Assembly: GCA_937927435.1 (NCBI GenBank)
Contig: CALBDW010000157.1
Coordinates: forward strand, 1 to 26,124
Length of the DNA stretch: 26,124 bases
Origin: an uncultured Bdellovibrionales bacterium
Lineage (GTDB): Bacteria > Bdellovibrionota > Bdellovibrionia > Bdellovibrionales > JAMPXM01
Reading direction: 5' to 3'
Both the position numbers and the translations under genes were made by a program. A model generated the notes under the pieces. The model did no database searches. It was not told the DNA's origin and saw only the letters and a program-made list of their open reading frames with translations. Positions within the stretch are counted from its first letter, which is position 1. The number at the start of each line of letters is the position of its first letter. Below, one piece after another: positions 6,786 through 14,435 of the stretch.

Positions 6786-7849
6786 GCGTCCCGTCCTCGA
6801 CTGGGATTCAATCCGTTGGTGACCATTAGCCAGCCGCACAACTTGAAGAGTAAGCGTGCGCCGACGTTCCCGTCCCATTCGCTTTCGGCGTTTTCCGGCT
6901 CGGCGACCTCGGTCAAGTCGAAACTCACAATGCGGCGGCCGCTTTCGGCGACGGTCGCAAGCAGGGTCAACGCTTGATCAAAGCTTAAGCCGCCTGGGAC
7001 CGGAGTGCCCGTGTTGGGACAGAGGTCAGGAGAAAGACCGTCAATATCAAATGAGATATGTACGTTTTCCGGTAACGCGGAAACAATCTCATTGCAGATG
7101 GCTTGCCAGGTTTCGCCGCGATGCAGTCTTCGCTTGAGAACCGGGTCGAAGAACGTGCGGATACGCGGATGATTTTCAATGTAGGCGTGTTCACCGGGGG
7201 AAAAGTCGCGGATGCCCACCTGCACGAGAGCCTTCGGGGCGAGGGCTCCCAGTTTTTCCATTACATTGAACATGATCGAGGCGTGCGAGTATTCGTAGCC
7301 TTGGTAGGCGTTGCGTAAATCGGCGTGAGCGTCGACGTGGAGAACACCGAAATCACCTTTGTACTTTTCCGCAATCGCCCGGATCAGCCCGAATGGAGTT
7401 GAATGGTCGCCGCCCACCACGGCTGCGAAACGTTTGTGCTCGAGAATTTTTTTCGACTGCTTATAAACCCAGTCGTTCACTTTTTCGCTCGCTTGATTGA
7501 TTTCAGCTCTGAGCTGAACAGCTTCGGGATGGTTGTCTTCGCCGGCTTCAATGTGTTCCAAGACTTTTCCGGCTTTGGCTTTAAACTCGGCGTTCCAATT
7601 CTCGATTTCTGCGGGAAACGGCAAAAGATAATAGCCGTTTTCGTAGGCAAAGCCGGTTTCGATATCGAAGAGATCGACTTGATGGCTTGCTCGCAAAATC
7701 GCACGAGGGCCTCGCGACGCTCCGTTTCCGTAAGATGTCGTGACTTCCCACGGCACCGGAATCAGATGCAGAGCGCACTCAGATTCTTTGTAAGGGAGAC
7801 CAAAGAGACCGGAGTCGGCTGTGGCTGTGCTATTGGGGTCGAATACCAT
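6782..7849 (-). CDS. speB: Agmatinase / ureohydrolase family enzyme
   Basis: The product has 355 residues from ATG 7849, chosen over an ATG 12 bases upstream because GAGGA fits only the former. Manganese-binding motifs of ureohydrolases are intact: GGDHS (146-150), DAHADLR (173-179) and SFDIDGLSPDLCP (267-279) followed by TGTPVPGGL. It is longer than the roughly 305 residues of E. coli SpeB, mainly through extra sequence around 80-135. The likely reaction is agmatine plus water to putrescine plus urea in the cytoplasm. That assignment over arginase or formiminoglutamase is supported by a complete arginine decarboxylase gene (speA) at 12435-14435. It is divergent from the peptide transporter operon and overlaps the YkgJ-like gene by four bases. 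Confidence 0.82.
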   Translation of the reverse strand: MVFDPNSTATADSGLFGLPYKESECALHLIPVPWEVTTSYGNGASRGPRAILRASHQVDLFDIETGFAYENGYYLLPFPAEIENWNAEFKAKAGKVLEHIEAGEDNHPEAVQLRAEINQASEKVNDWVYKQSKKILEHKRFAAVVGGDHSTPFGLIRAIAEKYKGDFGVLHVDAHADLRNAYQGYEYSHASIMFNVMEKLGALAPKALVQVGIRDFSPGEHAYIENHPRIRTFFDPVLKRRLHRGETWQAICNEIVSALPENVHISFDIDGLSPDLCPNTGTPVPGGLSFDQALTLLATVAESGRRIVSFDLTEVAEPENAESEWDGNVGARLLFKLCGWLMVTNGLNPSRGRDA

Positions 7850-8062
7850 TTTTATCCTCATCAGATGCGCTTAGTGCGGCGCTTCATATGCGAAGCGGTG
7901 ATGTCTGCGCCGTTCATTGAAGCAAATTCTGGTCTCGGAAAATCCGCGAAAGGTCAAGGGGTTGGTTCTCTTTTGTAAAGTGACATCTTACTTGCATCTT
8001 GTGCCGCAATGTATGAGTGTAAAGGCCCAAAATACCCGACTTTCGAGGAAAAGGAAGGACAT

Positions 8063-9754
8063 ATGAGAGGGAGCATTCGAGCAATTGGAGTCGCGTTGGT
8101 CGCGCTTTCTTTTGTCGCCTCAAACGTCGTGTTTGCGGCGGCCAATAAAGGATTGGTGATCGAGGGGGATCCGGCCACGGTCGGTAATGCGAATGCACCC
8201 CAAGGCGGAACGATCAACATGGTGATGAGTTCCGAGCCGGCGACTTTGAACCCGATCACGGCGACTGACGTTTACGCATCCATCATTCGTGGTTACACGA
8301 TCGATTCGTTGATGGATATGAATCCCGACACTTATGAGTTTGTCCCGGGATTGGCTGAGAAAGCCGAGCAATCGCCGGACGGTAAGACGTTCACGTTCTA
8401 CCTCAGAAAAGGCGTGAAGTTTCATGACGGCAAGCCGCTCACGGCCGAAGACGTGAAGTTCTCGTTCGAAGCGATGTTTGATCCGAAGTACAACGCAATG
8501 CACATGCGCCCGTACTTTGAGAACTTCGAACCCACAGCGGAAGTTCTCGATCCGCATACGATCCGCTTCCGGGTCAAAGAAAAGTACTTCCGTAACTTCG
8601 ACACGATCGCTGGCATGCTGCGGATCGTCCCTAAACACGTCTACGGCGATCCTGAAAGCGGCAAGAAGAAGAATAAGACGATTATCGGCTCGGGTCCGTA
8701 CAAGCTTGAGAAATACGATCAAGGCCAAAGCATCGTCTTGGTCAAAAACCCGGATTGGTGGGGCAAAGACCTCAAGTGGAACAAAGGAAGATATAATTTC
8801 GAACGGATCCGCTTCCGTTTCATTAAAGACGAAAACATCGCTTTGGAGGCCTTGAAGAAGGGTGAAGTCGACTTCTTCGATGATCTCACGGCCGAAGGTT
8901 ACATGAAGAAAGCGGTCGGTCCGGAGTGGGGCAAAACCGTTTTCAAAGTGAAAACCGAAAACCTTTCGCCGAAGTCGTACGGCTTCATCGGCTGGAACCT
9001 CCGCCGTGAGCTCTTCCAAGACAAGAACGTGCGGCATGCATTGCAGCTCCTCATGAACCGCGAGGAGATGAACAAGAAATTCCGTTTCAATATGGATACC
9101 CCGGCTTCCGGCCCGTGGTATTCGCAAAGCGAATATGCTGATCCCAACGTGAAACCGGTTCCGTATGATCCGAAGAAAGCCGTGGAGCTTTTGAAAAAAG
9201 CCGGTTGGGAAGACACCAATAAAGACGGTGTTCTCGACAAAGACTTCAACGGTCAGCGCCGGGATTTTCGTTTCACGCTCTATTACGCGAACAAGGACTC
9301 GGAAAAGTACTGGGTCATGTACCAAAGCGACTTGAAGAAAGTCGGTATCGACATGAAGCTCCAAGTTTTGGAATGGAACACCTTCCTTAAGAACTTGGAT
9401 GACGGCAATTTCGATGCGGCTGCATTGGGTTGGAGCGGCGGCTCTGTCGACGTGGATCCCAAGCAAATTTGGCATTCGTCGACGGCTGTGAAAGGCGGTT
9501 CGAACTTCATCGGGTATAAGAACCCTGAGGTCGACAAACTCATCGATCAGGCCCGCCAAGAGCTCGACAAGAAAAAGCGTATTACGATCTTGCGCAAGGT
9601 TTACCGCATGATCGCCGAGGACTATCCCTACGCGTTCCTCTTCGTGGCGACGCCGGTTCTCTACGCGCACACGGACAAAGTGAAATACGAAAAGCCGACC
9701 TTTAAGTACGGTGTCGGAACCGATTATTGGTGGTTGGCGACTGCTGGGAACTAA
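8063..9754 (+). CDS. yejA: YejA-type peptide ABC transporter substrate-binding protein
   Basis: The product has 563 residues. ATG 8063 follows a strong AAGGAAGGA and opens on a signal peptide (MRGSIRAIGVALVALSFVAS, cleavage after about Ala25). There is no lipobox cysteine, so it is a soluble periplasmic protein. The mature part is a family 5 solute-binding protein: TLNPI near the start, DGKTFTFYLRKGVKFHDGKP, GSGPYKLEKYDQGQS, NPDWWGKDLKWNKGRYNFE and a late YANKDSEKYWVMYQSDLKK block. The WWGKDL..NKGRYNF segment is typical of the YejA branch, which binds peptides such as microcin C or formyl-peptides in enteric bacteria. It is the first gene of a tight yejA-yejB-yejE cluster. Confidence 0.9.
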   Translation: MRGSIRAIGVALVALSFVASNVVFAAANKGLVIEGDPATVGNANAPQGGTINMVMSSEPATLNPITATDVYASIIRGYTIDSLMDMNPDTYEFVPGLAEKAEQSPDGKTFTFYLRKGVKFHDGKPLTAEDVKFSFEAMFDPKYNAMHMRPYFENFEPTAEVLDPHTIRFRVKEKYFRNFDTIAGMLRIVPKHVYGDPESGKKKNKTIIGSGPYKLEKYDQGQSIVLVKNPDWWGKDLKWNKGRYNFERIRFRFIKDENIALEALKKGEVDFFDDLTAEGYMKKAVGPEWGKTVFKVKTENLSPKSYGFIGWNLRRELFQDKNVRHALQLLMNREEMNKKFRFNMDTPASGPWYSQSEYADPNVKPVPYDPKKAVELLKKAGWEDTNKDGVLDKDFNGQRRDFRFTLYYANKDSEKYWVMYQSDLKKVGIDMKLQVLEWNTFLKNLDDGNFDAAALGWSGGSVDVDPKQIWHSSTAVKGGSNFIGYKNPEVDKLIDQARQELDKKKRITILRKVYRMIAEDYPYAFLFVATPVLYAHTDKVKYEKPTFKYGVGTDYWWLATAGN

Positions 9755-9759
9755 TAAAG

Positions 9760-10791
9760 ATGCACATTTACATTTTACGCCGTCTCTTAATGATGATCCC
9801 GACTCTGTTCGGGATCACTATTTTGAGCTTCGTGATCATCAACCTGGCGCCGGGAAGCCCAGTTGAACAAAAGCTTCAACAGATCCGGCTCGGCGGCGCC
9901 ATGGGTGGTGGGGGAGCCGCGGGCCATGCGGGAATGGAAACCGGCGTCTCCCAAGAGGTTATCGATGCCCTGAACAAGCAGTATGGCTTCGATAAGCCGA
10001 TCCACGTGCGTTATTGGATCTGGCTGAAAAATCTCGCCACTTTGGATTTCGGCGAAAGCTTCAAATACGAAGAGCCGGTCACGAGCTTGATCGTCAGCAA
10101 ATTCCCCGTTTCGCTGACGTTCGGTATCGTCTCGTTTATTTTGACCTACCTGATCTGTATTCCGATGGGGGTTGTGAAAGCGATCCGAGACGGCAGTGCA
10201 TTCGACCGGGTGACGAGCGTCCTGCTCTTCGTCGCTTATTCGATTCCGCCGGTCATGTTGGGAATCCTGCTTCTCGTTTTCTTCGCGGGTGCAAGCTACT
10301 TCGACTGGTTCCCGATCAGTGGTATGTACTCCGACAATTTCAGCGAGTTGAGCCTTTGGGGCAAATTCCTCGATCTCATGCACCACATGGCTCTGCCGCT
10401 CCTTTGCTATGTGATTGGGGGCTTCACGTTCCTCACGCTCATGATGAAGAACTCGATGCTGGACGTGATCAAGCTGGATTACATCCGGACGGCCAAAGCG
10501 AAAGGCCTCTCGGACCGGGTCGTATACATGAAGCATGCACTTCGCAATGCCTTGATCCCGATCGTGACCGGTATGAGCGGTATCTTCGGCCTTTTCTTCT
10601 CCGGTTCGATCTTGATTGAGACCGTTTTTAACCTCGACGGGATCGGGCTTTTGTCCCTCAACGCGGTGAACGCGCGCGATTACAACGTGCTCATGGGGCT
10701 GATCTTCTTCCAGAGCGTTTTGATGTTGATTGGACGTTTGGTGGCCGACCTGCTTTACGTCGTTGTTGACCCGAGGATTGATTTCTCATGA
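9760..10791 (+). CDS. yejB: YejB-type peptide ABC transporter permease
   Basis: The product has 343 residues, starting five bases after the yejA stop. It is an inner-membrane permease with the OppB-like opening YILRRLLMMIPTLFGITILS. A Gly/Ala-rich insert (GAMGGGGAAGHAG) early in the first periplasmic loop is characteristic of YejB. The cytoplasmic EAA loop that contacts the ATPase is YIRTAKAKGLSDRVVYMKHA, and the C-terminus ends VDPRIDFS as in the family. About six membrane segments are visible. Its TGA overlaps the ATG of the next gene as ATGA, so the permease halves are translationally coupled. Confidence 0.93.
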   Translation: MHIYILRRLLMMIPTLFGITILSFVIINLAPGSPVEQKLQQIRLGGAMGGGGAAGHAGMETGVSQEVIDALNKQYGFDKPIHVRYWIWLKNLATLDFGESFKYEEPVTSLIVSKFPVSLTFGIVSFILTYLICIPMGVVKAIRDGSAFDRVTSVLLFVAYSIPPVMLGILLLVFFAGASYFDWFPISGMYSDNFSELSLWGKFLDLMHHMALPLLCYVIGGFTFLTLMMKNSMLDVIKLDYIRTAKAKGLSDRVVYMKHALRNALIPIVTGMSGIFGLFFSGSILIETVFNLDGIGLLSLNAVNARDYNVLMGLIFFQSVLMLIGRLVADLLYVVVDPRIDFS

Positions 10792-11012
10792 TCGAACGTC
10801 TTTTGCGCAGCGAGATTTCGAAGAAACAGTGGCGGAGATTCAAGGCGAAGAAATTGGGCGTTGTCTCCGCCTGGATGCTATTAATTTTGATGTTCTTCAG
10901 CTTCACGGCGGAGATCTGGGCGAACGGCAAGCCCATCATCATGAAGTACGACGGCAAGATCTACACGCCGGTATTCAAGTACTATCATCCGTCGGAGTTC
11001 GGCCGCGAATAA
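10788..11012 (+). pseudogene. yejE: N-terminal fragment of YejE-type permease, ended by in-frame TAA
   Basis: The fragment has 74 residues, with the ATG overlapping the yejB stop by four bases. It holds the cytoplasmic start (RRFKAKKLGVVSAWML), the first membrane helix (about 26-45) and the beginning of the periplasmic loop (NGKPIIMKYDGKIYTPVFKY), all matching the YejE family. The TAA at 11010-11012 is in the same frame as the remaining 264 codons downstream, so this is a nonsense interruption, not a frameshift and not a natural gene end. It could be a true mutation or an assembly or sequencing error. Confidence 0.75.
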
Positions 11013-11021
11013 ATCGCCCAA

Positions 11022-11807
11022 ATGGATTACCGCACGTTGGAGCTCGGCCAGGACGACTGGGCGGTTTGGCCCGTGATCCGGTGGGATCCTTACGAACGGA
11101 ACGATAAAGTCGATGTTTTCCCGTCGCCGCCGACGGCGGAAAATATTTTCGGAACGGACGAAGGCGGTCGTGACGTGGCGGCCCGTCTTCTTTACGGTTT
11201 CCGCTATTCGATCATCTTCGCCTTCACGGTTTGGATTCTCGTTTCGGTTACGGGGATGGTTCTAGGGTCGATCATGGGATTCATGGGCGGATGGACCGAT
11301 TTGATCGGCCAACGCGTGATCGAGGTCATCGAGTCGCTCCCGTATCTCATGATTCTGGTGACGCTCGTGTCGATCTTCCATCCGTCGCTCTTCCTGCTTT
11401 CCGTTCTCATGGTGTTTTTCGGATGGGTGACAACGTCCATTTACTTCCGCGCTGAATTCTTGAAGCTGCGGAAGCGGGAATTCGTCGAAGCGGCGCGCGC
11501 TTTGGGAGCGAGCAAGTGGCGCTTGATCTTCAAGCACATTTTGCCCAACAGCCTTACGCCGTGGATCACCTTGAGTCCCTTCATGATTGCGGGTTACGTG
11601 GCGTCGCTCGCGGCTCTGGACTTCCTGGGATTCGGGCTTCCGCCGCCGACGCCGAGTTGGGGTGAATTGCTCAACCAGGCGCTCAAGAACTTTCGGATCG
11701 CTTGGTGGCTCGCGGTTTATCCGTCGCTCGCTCTCTTTATCACGCTCACCCTTCTGAACTTGATCGGTGAGTCGGTGCGCGACGCACTCGATCCGAGGAA
11801 ATTATAA
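11022..11807 (+). CDS. yejE: C-terminal part of YejE-type permease, downstream of the in-frame stop
   Basis: The 261 residues start from the first in-frame ATG after the TAA; no ribosome-binding site precedes that ATG. This part contains the rest of the permease: the PPTAENIFGTDEGGRDVAAR loop typical of OppC/YejE proteins, five membrane helices, the EAA loop FVEAARALGASKWRLIFKHI, the LDFLGFGLPPPTPSWGELL signature and the GESVRDALDPRKL end. With the upstream fragment and the stop codon it adds up to a normal YejE length of about 340 codons. Restarting here would lose the first helix, so this product alone is unlikely to make a normal permease. Codon use and composition match the neighbours, which suggests a recent event or a base error. 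Confidence 0.8.
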   Translation: MDYRTLELGQDDWAVWPVIRWDPYERNDKVDVFPSPPTAENIFGTDEGGRDVAARLLYGFRYSIIFAFTVWILVSVTGMVLGSIMGFMGGWTDLIGQRVIEVIESLPYLMILVTLVSIFHPSLFLLSVLMVFFGWVTTSIYFRAEFLKLRKREFVEAARALGASKWRLIFKHILPNSLTPWITLSPFMIAGYVASLAALDFLGFGLPPPTPSWGELLNQALKNFRIAWWLAVYPSLALFITLTLLNLIGESVRDALDPRKL

Positions 11808-11817
11808 GGAGCGAAAC

Positions 11818-11853
11818 GGGATGATCGCGAAAGGCGATCATCCCTTTTGTTTT
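11818..11853 (+). terminator. Strong intrinsic terminator of the yejABE operon
   Basis: A perfect 11-bp stem, GGGATGATCGC (11818-11828) with GCGATCATCCC (11834-11844), has a GAAAG loop and is followed by TTTTGTTTT. It lies ten bases after the yejE stop and just before the stop of the convergent gene at 11855. Confidence 0.93.
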
Positions 11854-11854
11854 A

Positions 11855-12283
11855 TCAACGGCAGCCTGCTCCGGTTGCCCAAACTTCTAATTCCGGAATC
11901 TTCGAACCAGCGGCCGGGAACGGCTTGATCCCACCGATTTTCAGATATCCCAAGCGGTCCTTCGCGTACGGCGTGTGCTGGAACTTCATCACGTAGCCGC
12001 GGCAGACGAAATGGTCGCCGTTGTCCCAAAAGAGATACGAATCTTCCTGCGTTCCCATGAGTTGGGAGACCTCGCGGTTGGGACCGAGGCAGGTGAACTC
12101 GCAGGTGAAAATCTTTTTCTCGCCGAACATCGTGCGTTTTTCCGAGAGGTAAACCTTCGAGAGAGGGTTTGCGGGAAAACACTGGCACGCCTTCGGCAGC
12201 CGGTAGAACATAATGCCGCCGGTTTCATAGGCGGCAGCGGGCTTCACGAATACAAGCGCCAAGGCGATGATGAGGGAAGGCAC
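11855..12283 (-). CDS. Small cysteine-rich secreted protein of unknown function
   Basis: The product has 142 residues, starting at GTG 12283 with AGGAG about eight bases upstream. The signal peptide is compact (SLIIALALVFVKPAAA, cleavage after about Ala18). The mature protein has six cysteines (33, 35, 61, 65, 94, 141), including a C-x-C and a C-x3-C pair, so it is probably disulfide-bonded in the periplasm or exported. It also has several aromatic residues around SYLFWDNGDHFVCRGY. I recognise no family. It lies downstream of speA on the same strand after a 150-base gap that contains an inverted repeat, so it may be its own unit. Confidence 0.7.
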   Translation of the reverse strand: MPSLIIALALVFVKPAAAYETGGIMFYRLPKACQCFPANPLSKVYLSEKRTMFGEKKIFTCEFTCLGPNREVSQLMGTQEDSYLFWDNGDHFVCRGYVMKFQHTPYAKDRLGYLKIGGIKPFPAAGSKIPELEVWATGAGCR

Positions 12284-12364
12284 GGCTTTGTCTCCTTGTG
12301 AGGCTTTGGAGACGGAAATAGCGGCAATCCCCGCTCGCGGAAAGGGGAAGTTTCGCGGCGGCGG

Positions 12365-12413
12365 AAAGGCGCCCGTGGCTCTGTAGGAACTATAGGAACC
12401 GAGGCGCCTTTTT
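12365..12413. terminator. Inverted repeat after speA, possible terminator
   Basis: AAAGGCGCC (12365-12373) and GGCGCCTTT (12403-12411) form a perfect 9-bp stem around a 29-base loop, with TTTTT on the plus-strand side and only TTT on the minus side. It lies just after the speA stop (minus strand), so a role as the speA terminator is likely from position, but the T tract favours the opposite strand. The loop contains the direct repeat AGGAAC twice. Confidence 0.4.
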
Positions 12414-12434
12414 GAAATCTTTAGCAGGTTGTTC

Positions 12435-14435
12435 TTATTCCGGATCTTCGAGATACGTGTAGCCCGAAAGCCCTTCTTCGTAGTGGCGCATCAGCAGGCG
12501 GGCTTCTTGCTTGGTGATCGTGCCGCGCAGGATGCTCTCTTCGCCGGCGCGACGAATGCTTTCAATCAGCTCGGGCCGGTTATATTGCACATAGCTCAAA
12601 ACTTCGGTGACGGTGTCGCCTTCGACGACGTGGTCGACGGTGTATCCGGCGTTCGTCACCGTGATGTGCACGGCATCGGTGTCGCCGAAGAGGTTGTGAA
12701 GGTCACCCAGGATTTCCTGGTAGGCGCCCACGAGGAAGACGCCGATGTAATAAGGCTCGTGCTCCTTGAGTTCGTGCACTTCGAGTGTCGCCTTCTTCGC
12801 GTTTTTGTGGGTTCCGAAGGAGTCGATGAACTGCCCGATCTTGCCGTCCGAATCGCAAGTCAAGTCCACCAGGGTCGCACGACGGGTCGGCTCTTCATTC
12901 AGCCGGTGGATCGGAAGAACCGGGAAGAGTTGGCCGACTGCCCAAGAGTCGGGAATCGACTGGAAAACTGAGAAGTTGCAGAAGTACGTGTCCGAAAGAA
13001 GCTCTTGCAGGCTTTCTGCGAGGTCTTCGCCGTCTTCCATTTCGCGCGCGATTTTCTCCATTTTGGTGAGGATCACCCAGCAGAGGTTTTCCGCTTTTGC
13101 GCGCTGCTCGAGGCTCAACACGCCGAAGGTGAAGAGCTGCAGGATGGTTTCCTTGGCGTGCATCACGTCATGATAGAACTCGTGAATGTTTTGTTCGTTC
13201 AGCTTCTCGTAGATGTAGGCGAGCTCTTGCACGATCCGGTGATCATCTTTCGAGAGAGCCGATTTGGGCTCTTTCTTCTGGACTTGGTTCACTCCGAGAA
13301 CATTGAAGATAAGGACGGAGTGGTGCGCGACCAGTGCGCGACCCGCTTCGGTCACAATTGACGGATGCGGGACGCCTTTCTCGTCGCAAGCGCTCTGGAT
13401 GATCGAAACGACGTCGTTCGCGTATTCCTGTTCGGTATAATTGATCGAGCTGTCGGTGGTTCCTGAGCCATCGTAGTCGACTCCAAGTCCGCCGCCGACG
13501 TCGATGTATTTCGGACGCGCGCCCATCTGGTATAGCTCGGTGTAGAAACGCGTGCCCTCTTTCAGGCTGCCTTTGATCGACGAGATCGAGGAGATCTGCG
13601 AGCCGATGTGGTAGTGCAGAAGCTCGAGGCAGTCGAGCATGTTCTCTTTCTTGAGACGCTCGACACAATCGACGATTTCAAGAGGTGTCAGACCGAACTT
13701 CGAGCGGTCGCCCGAGGAGTCGATCCAGCGGCCCGCTCCTTTCGAGTAAAGCTTCGCCCGTAACCCGATTCTTGGATGAGTGTTGAACTTTTTAGCCGCC
13801 TCGATGATCATCGGCAGTTCCGTCATCCGATCGACGACGATGATGGTGTTGCGGCCGAGTTTTTGCGCCAGGATGGCAGTTTCGATGTACTCTTGATCTT
13901 TAAAGCCGTTGCAGATGATGAGCGCGTCCGGATTGTTCATCATCGCCAAAACGACGAGAAGTTCCGGCTTGGAACCGCACTCGAGGCCGAGATTGCATTC
14001 TTGCCCGAACTTGATGAGTTCTTCCACCAAGTGGCGCTGCTGGTTGACCTTGATCGGATAGACGCCCCGGTAGGAGCCCTTGTAGCCGTTATCTTCGATC
14101 GCTTTGCGGAAGCAATTGTTAAGGAGCTGGATGCGGGCCTTCGTGATATCCGGGAAACGGATGAGCATCGGCACTTGAATGCCGCGCTCTTGGAGGTCCA
14201 TCGTGAGCTCGAGCAAATCCACGCGCGGGCCGCCCGGTCCGTGCGGCGTGACCAACATGTTGCCTTTTTCATTGATGTCAAAAAAGCCGGCGCCCCAAGA
14301 GGTGACTTTATACAGCTCGCGGCTTGACTCAATCGTCCACTGGCCTTGCGGAGAGGCGGCATCGTTGGAAAGGAGAGGGCGCGATCCGTCGACACGCGTG
14401 TTATCGAGTCTCAATTTTTTCTCCCGTCTCGTCAT
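12435..14435 (-). CDS. speA: Biosynthetic arginine decarboxylase
   Basis: The product has 666 residues, normal for SpeA. It is a fold-III PLP enzyme. Its features are: YPIKVNQQ with the PLP lysine at 129, LGLECGSKPEL, HYHIGSQ in the barrel, the GGGLGVDYDGS phosphate-binding loop, and the C-terminal TCDSDGKIG motif carrying the catalytic cysteine. It converts arginine to agmatine, which the SpeB homologue at 6782 can turn into putrescine. The ATG overlaps the leuS stop as ATGA, so it is translated by coupling from the leuS message. That links polyamine synthesis to any control of leuS. No ornithine decarboxylase or spermidine synthase is in the window. Confidence 0.95.
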   Translation of the reverse strand: MTRREKKLRLDNTRVDGSRPLLSNDAASPQGQWTIESSRELYKVTSWGAGFFDINEKGNMLVTPHGPGGPRVDLLELTMDLQERGIQVPMLIRFPDITKARIQLLNNCFRKAIEDNGYKGSYRGVYPIKVNQQRHLVEELIKFGQECNLGLECGSKPELLVVLAMMNNPDALIICNGFKDQEYIETAILAQKLGRNTIIVVDRMTELPMIIEAAKKFNTHPRIGLRAKLYSKGAGRWIDSSGDRSKFGLTPLEIVDCVERLKKENMLDCLELLHYHIGSQISSISSIKGSLKEGTRFYTELYQMGARPKYIDVGGGLGVDYDGSGTTDSSINYTEQEYANDVVSIIQSACDEKGVPHPSIVTEAGRALVAHHSVLIFNVLGVNQVQKKEPKSALSKDDHRIVQELAYIYEKLNEQNIHEFYHDVMHAKETILQLFTFGVLSLEQRAKAENLCWVILTKMEKIAREMEDGEDLAESLQELLSDTYFCNFSVFQSIPDSWAVGQLFPVLPIHRLNEEPTRRATLVDLTCDSDGKIGQFIDSFGTHKNAKKATLEVHELKEHEPYYIGVFLVGAYQEILGDLHNLFGDTDAVHITVTNAGYTVDHVVEGDTVTEVLSYVQYNRPELIESIRRAGEESILRGTITKQEARLLMRHYEEGLSGYTYLEDPE

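Noticed and set aside
8120..9670. Long minus-strand open frame (516 codons) opposite yejA
   Set aside because: It mirrors the codon pattern of a clearly real gene, has no family features, and the plus-strand product is a textbook binding protein.
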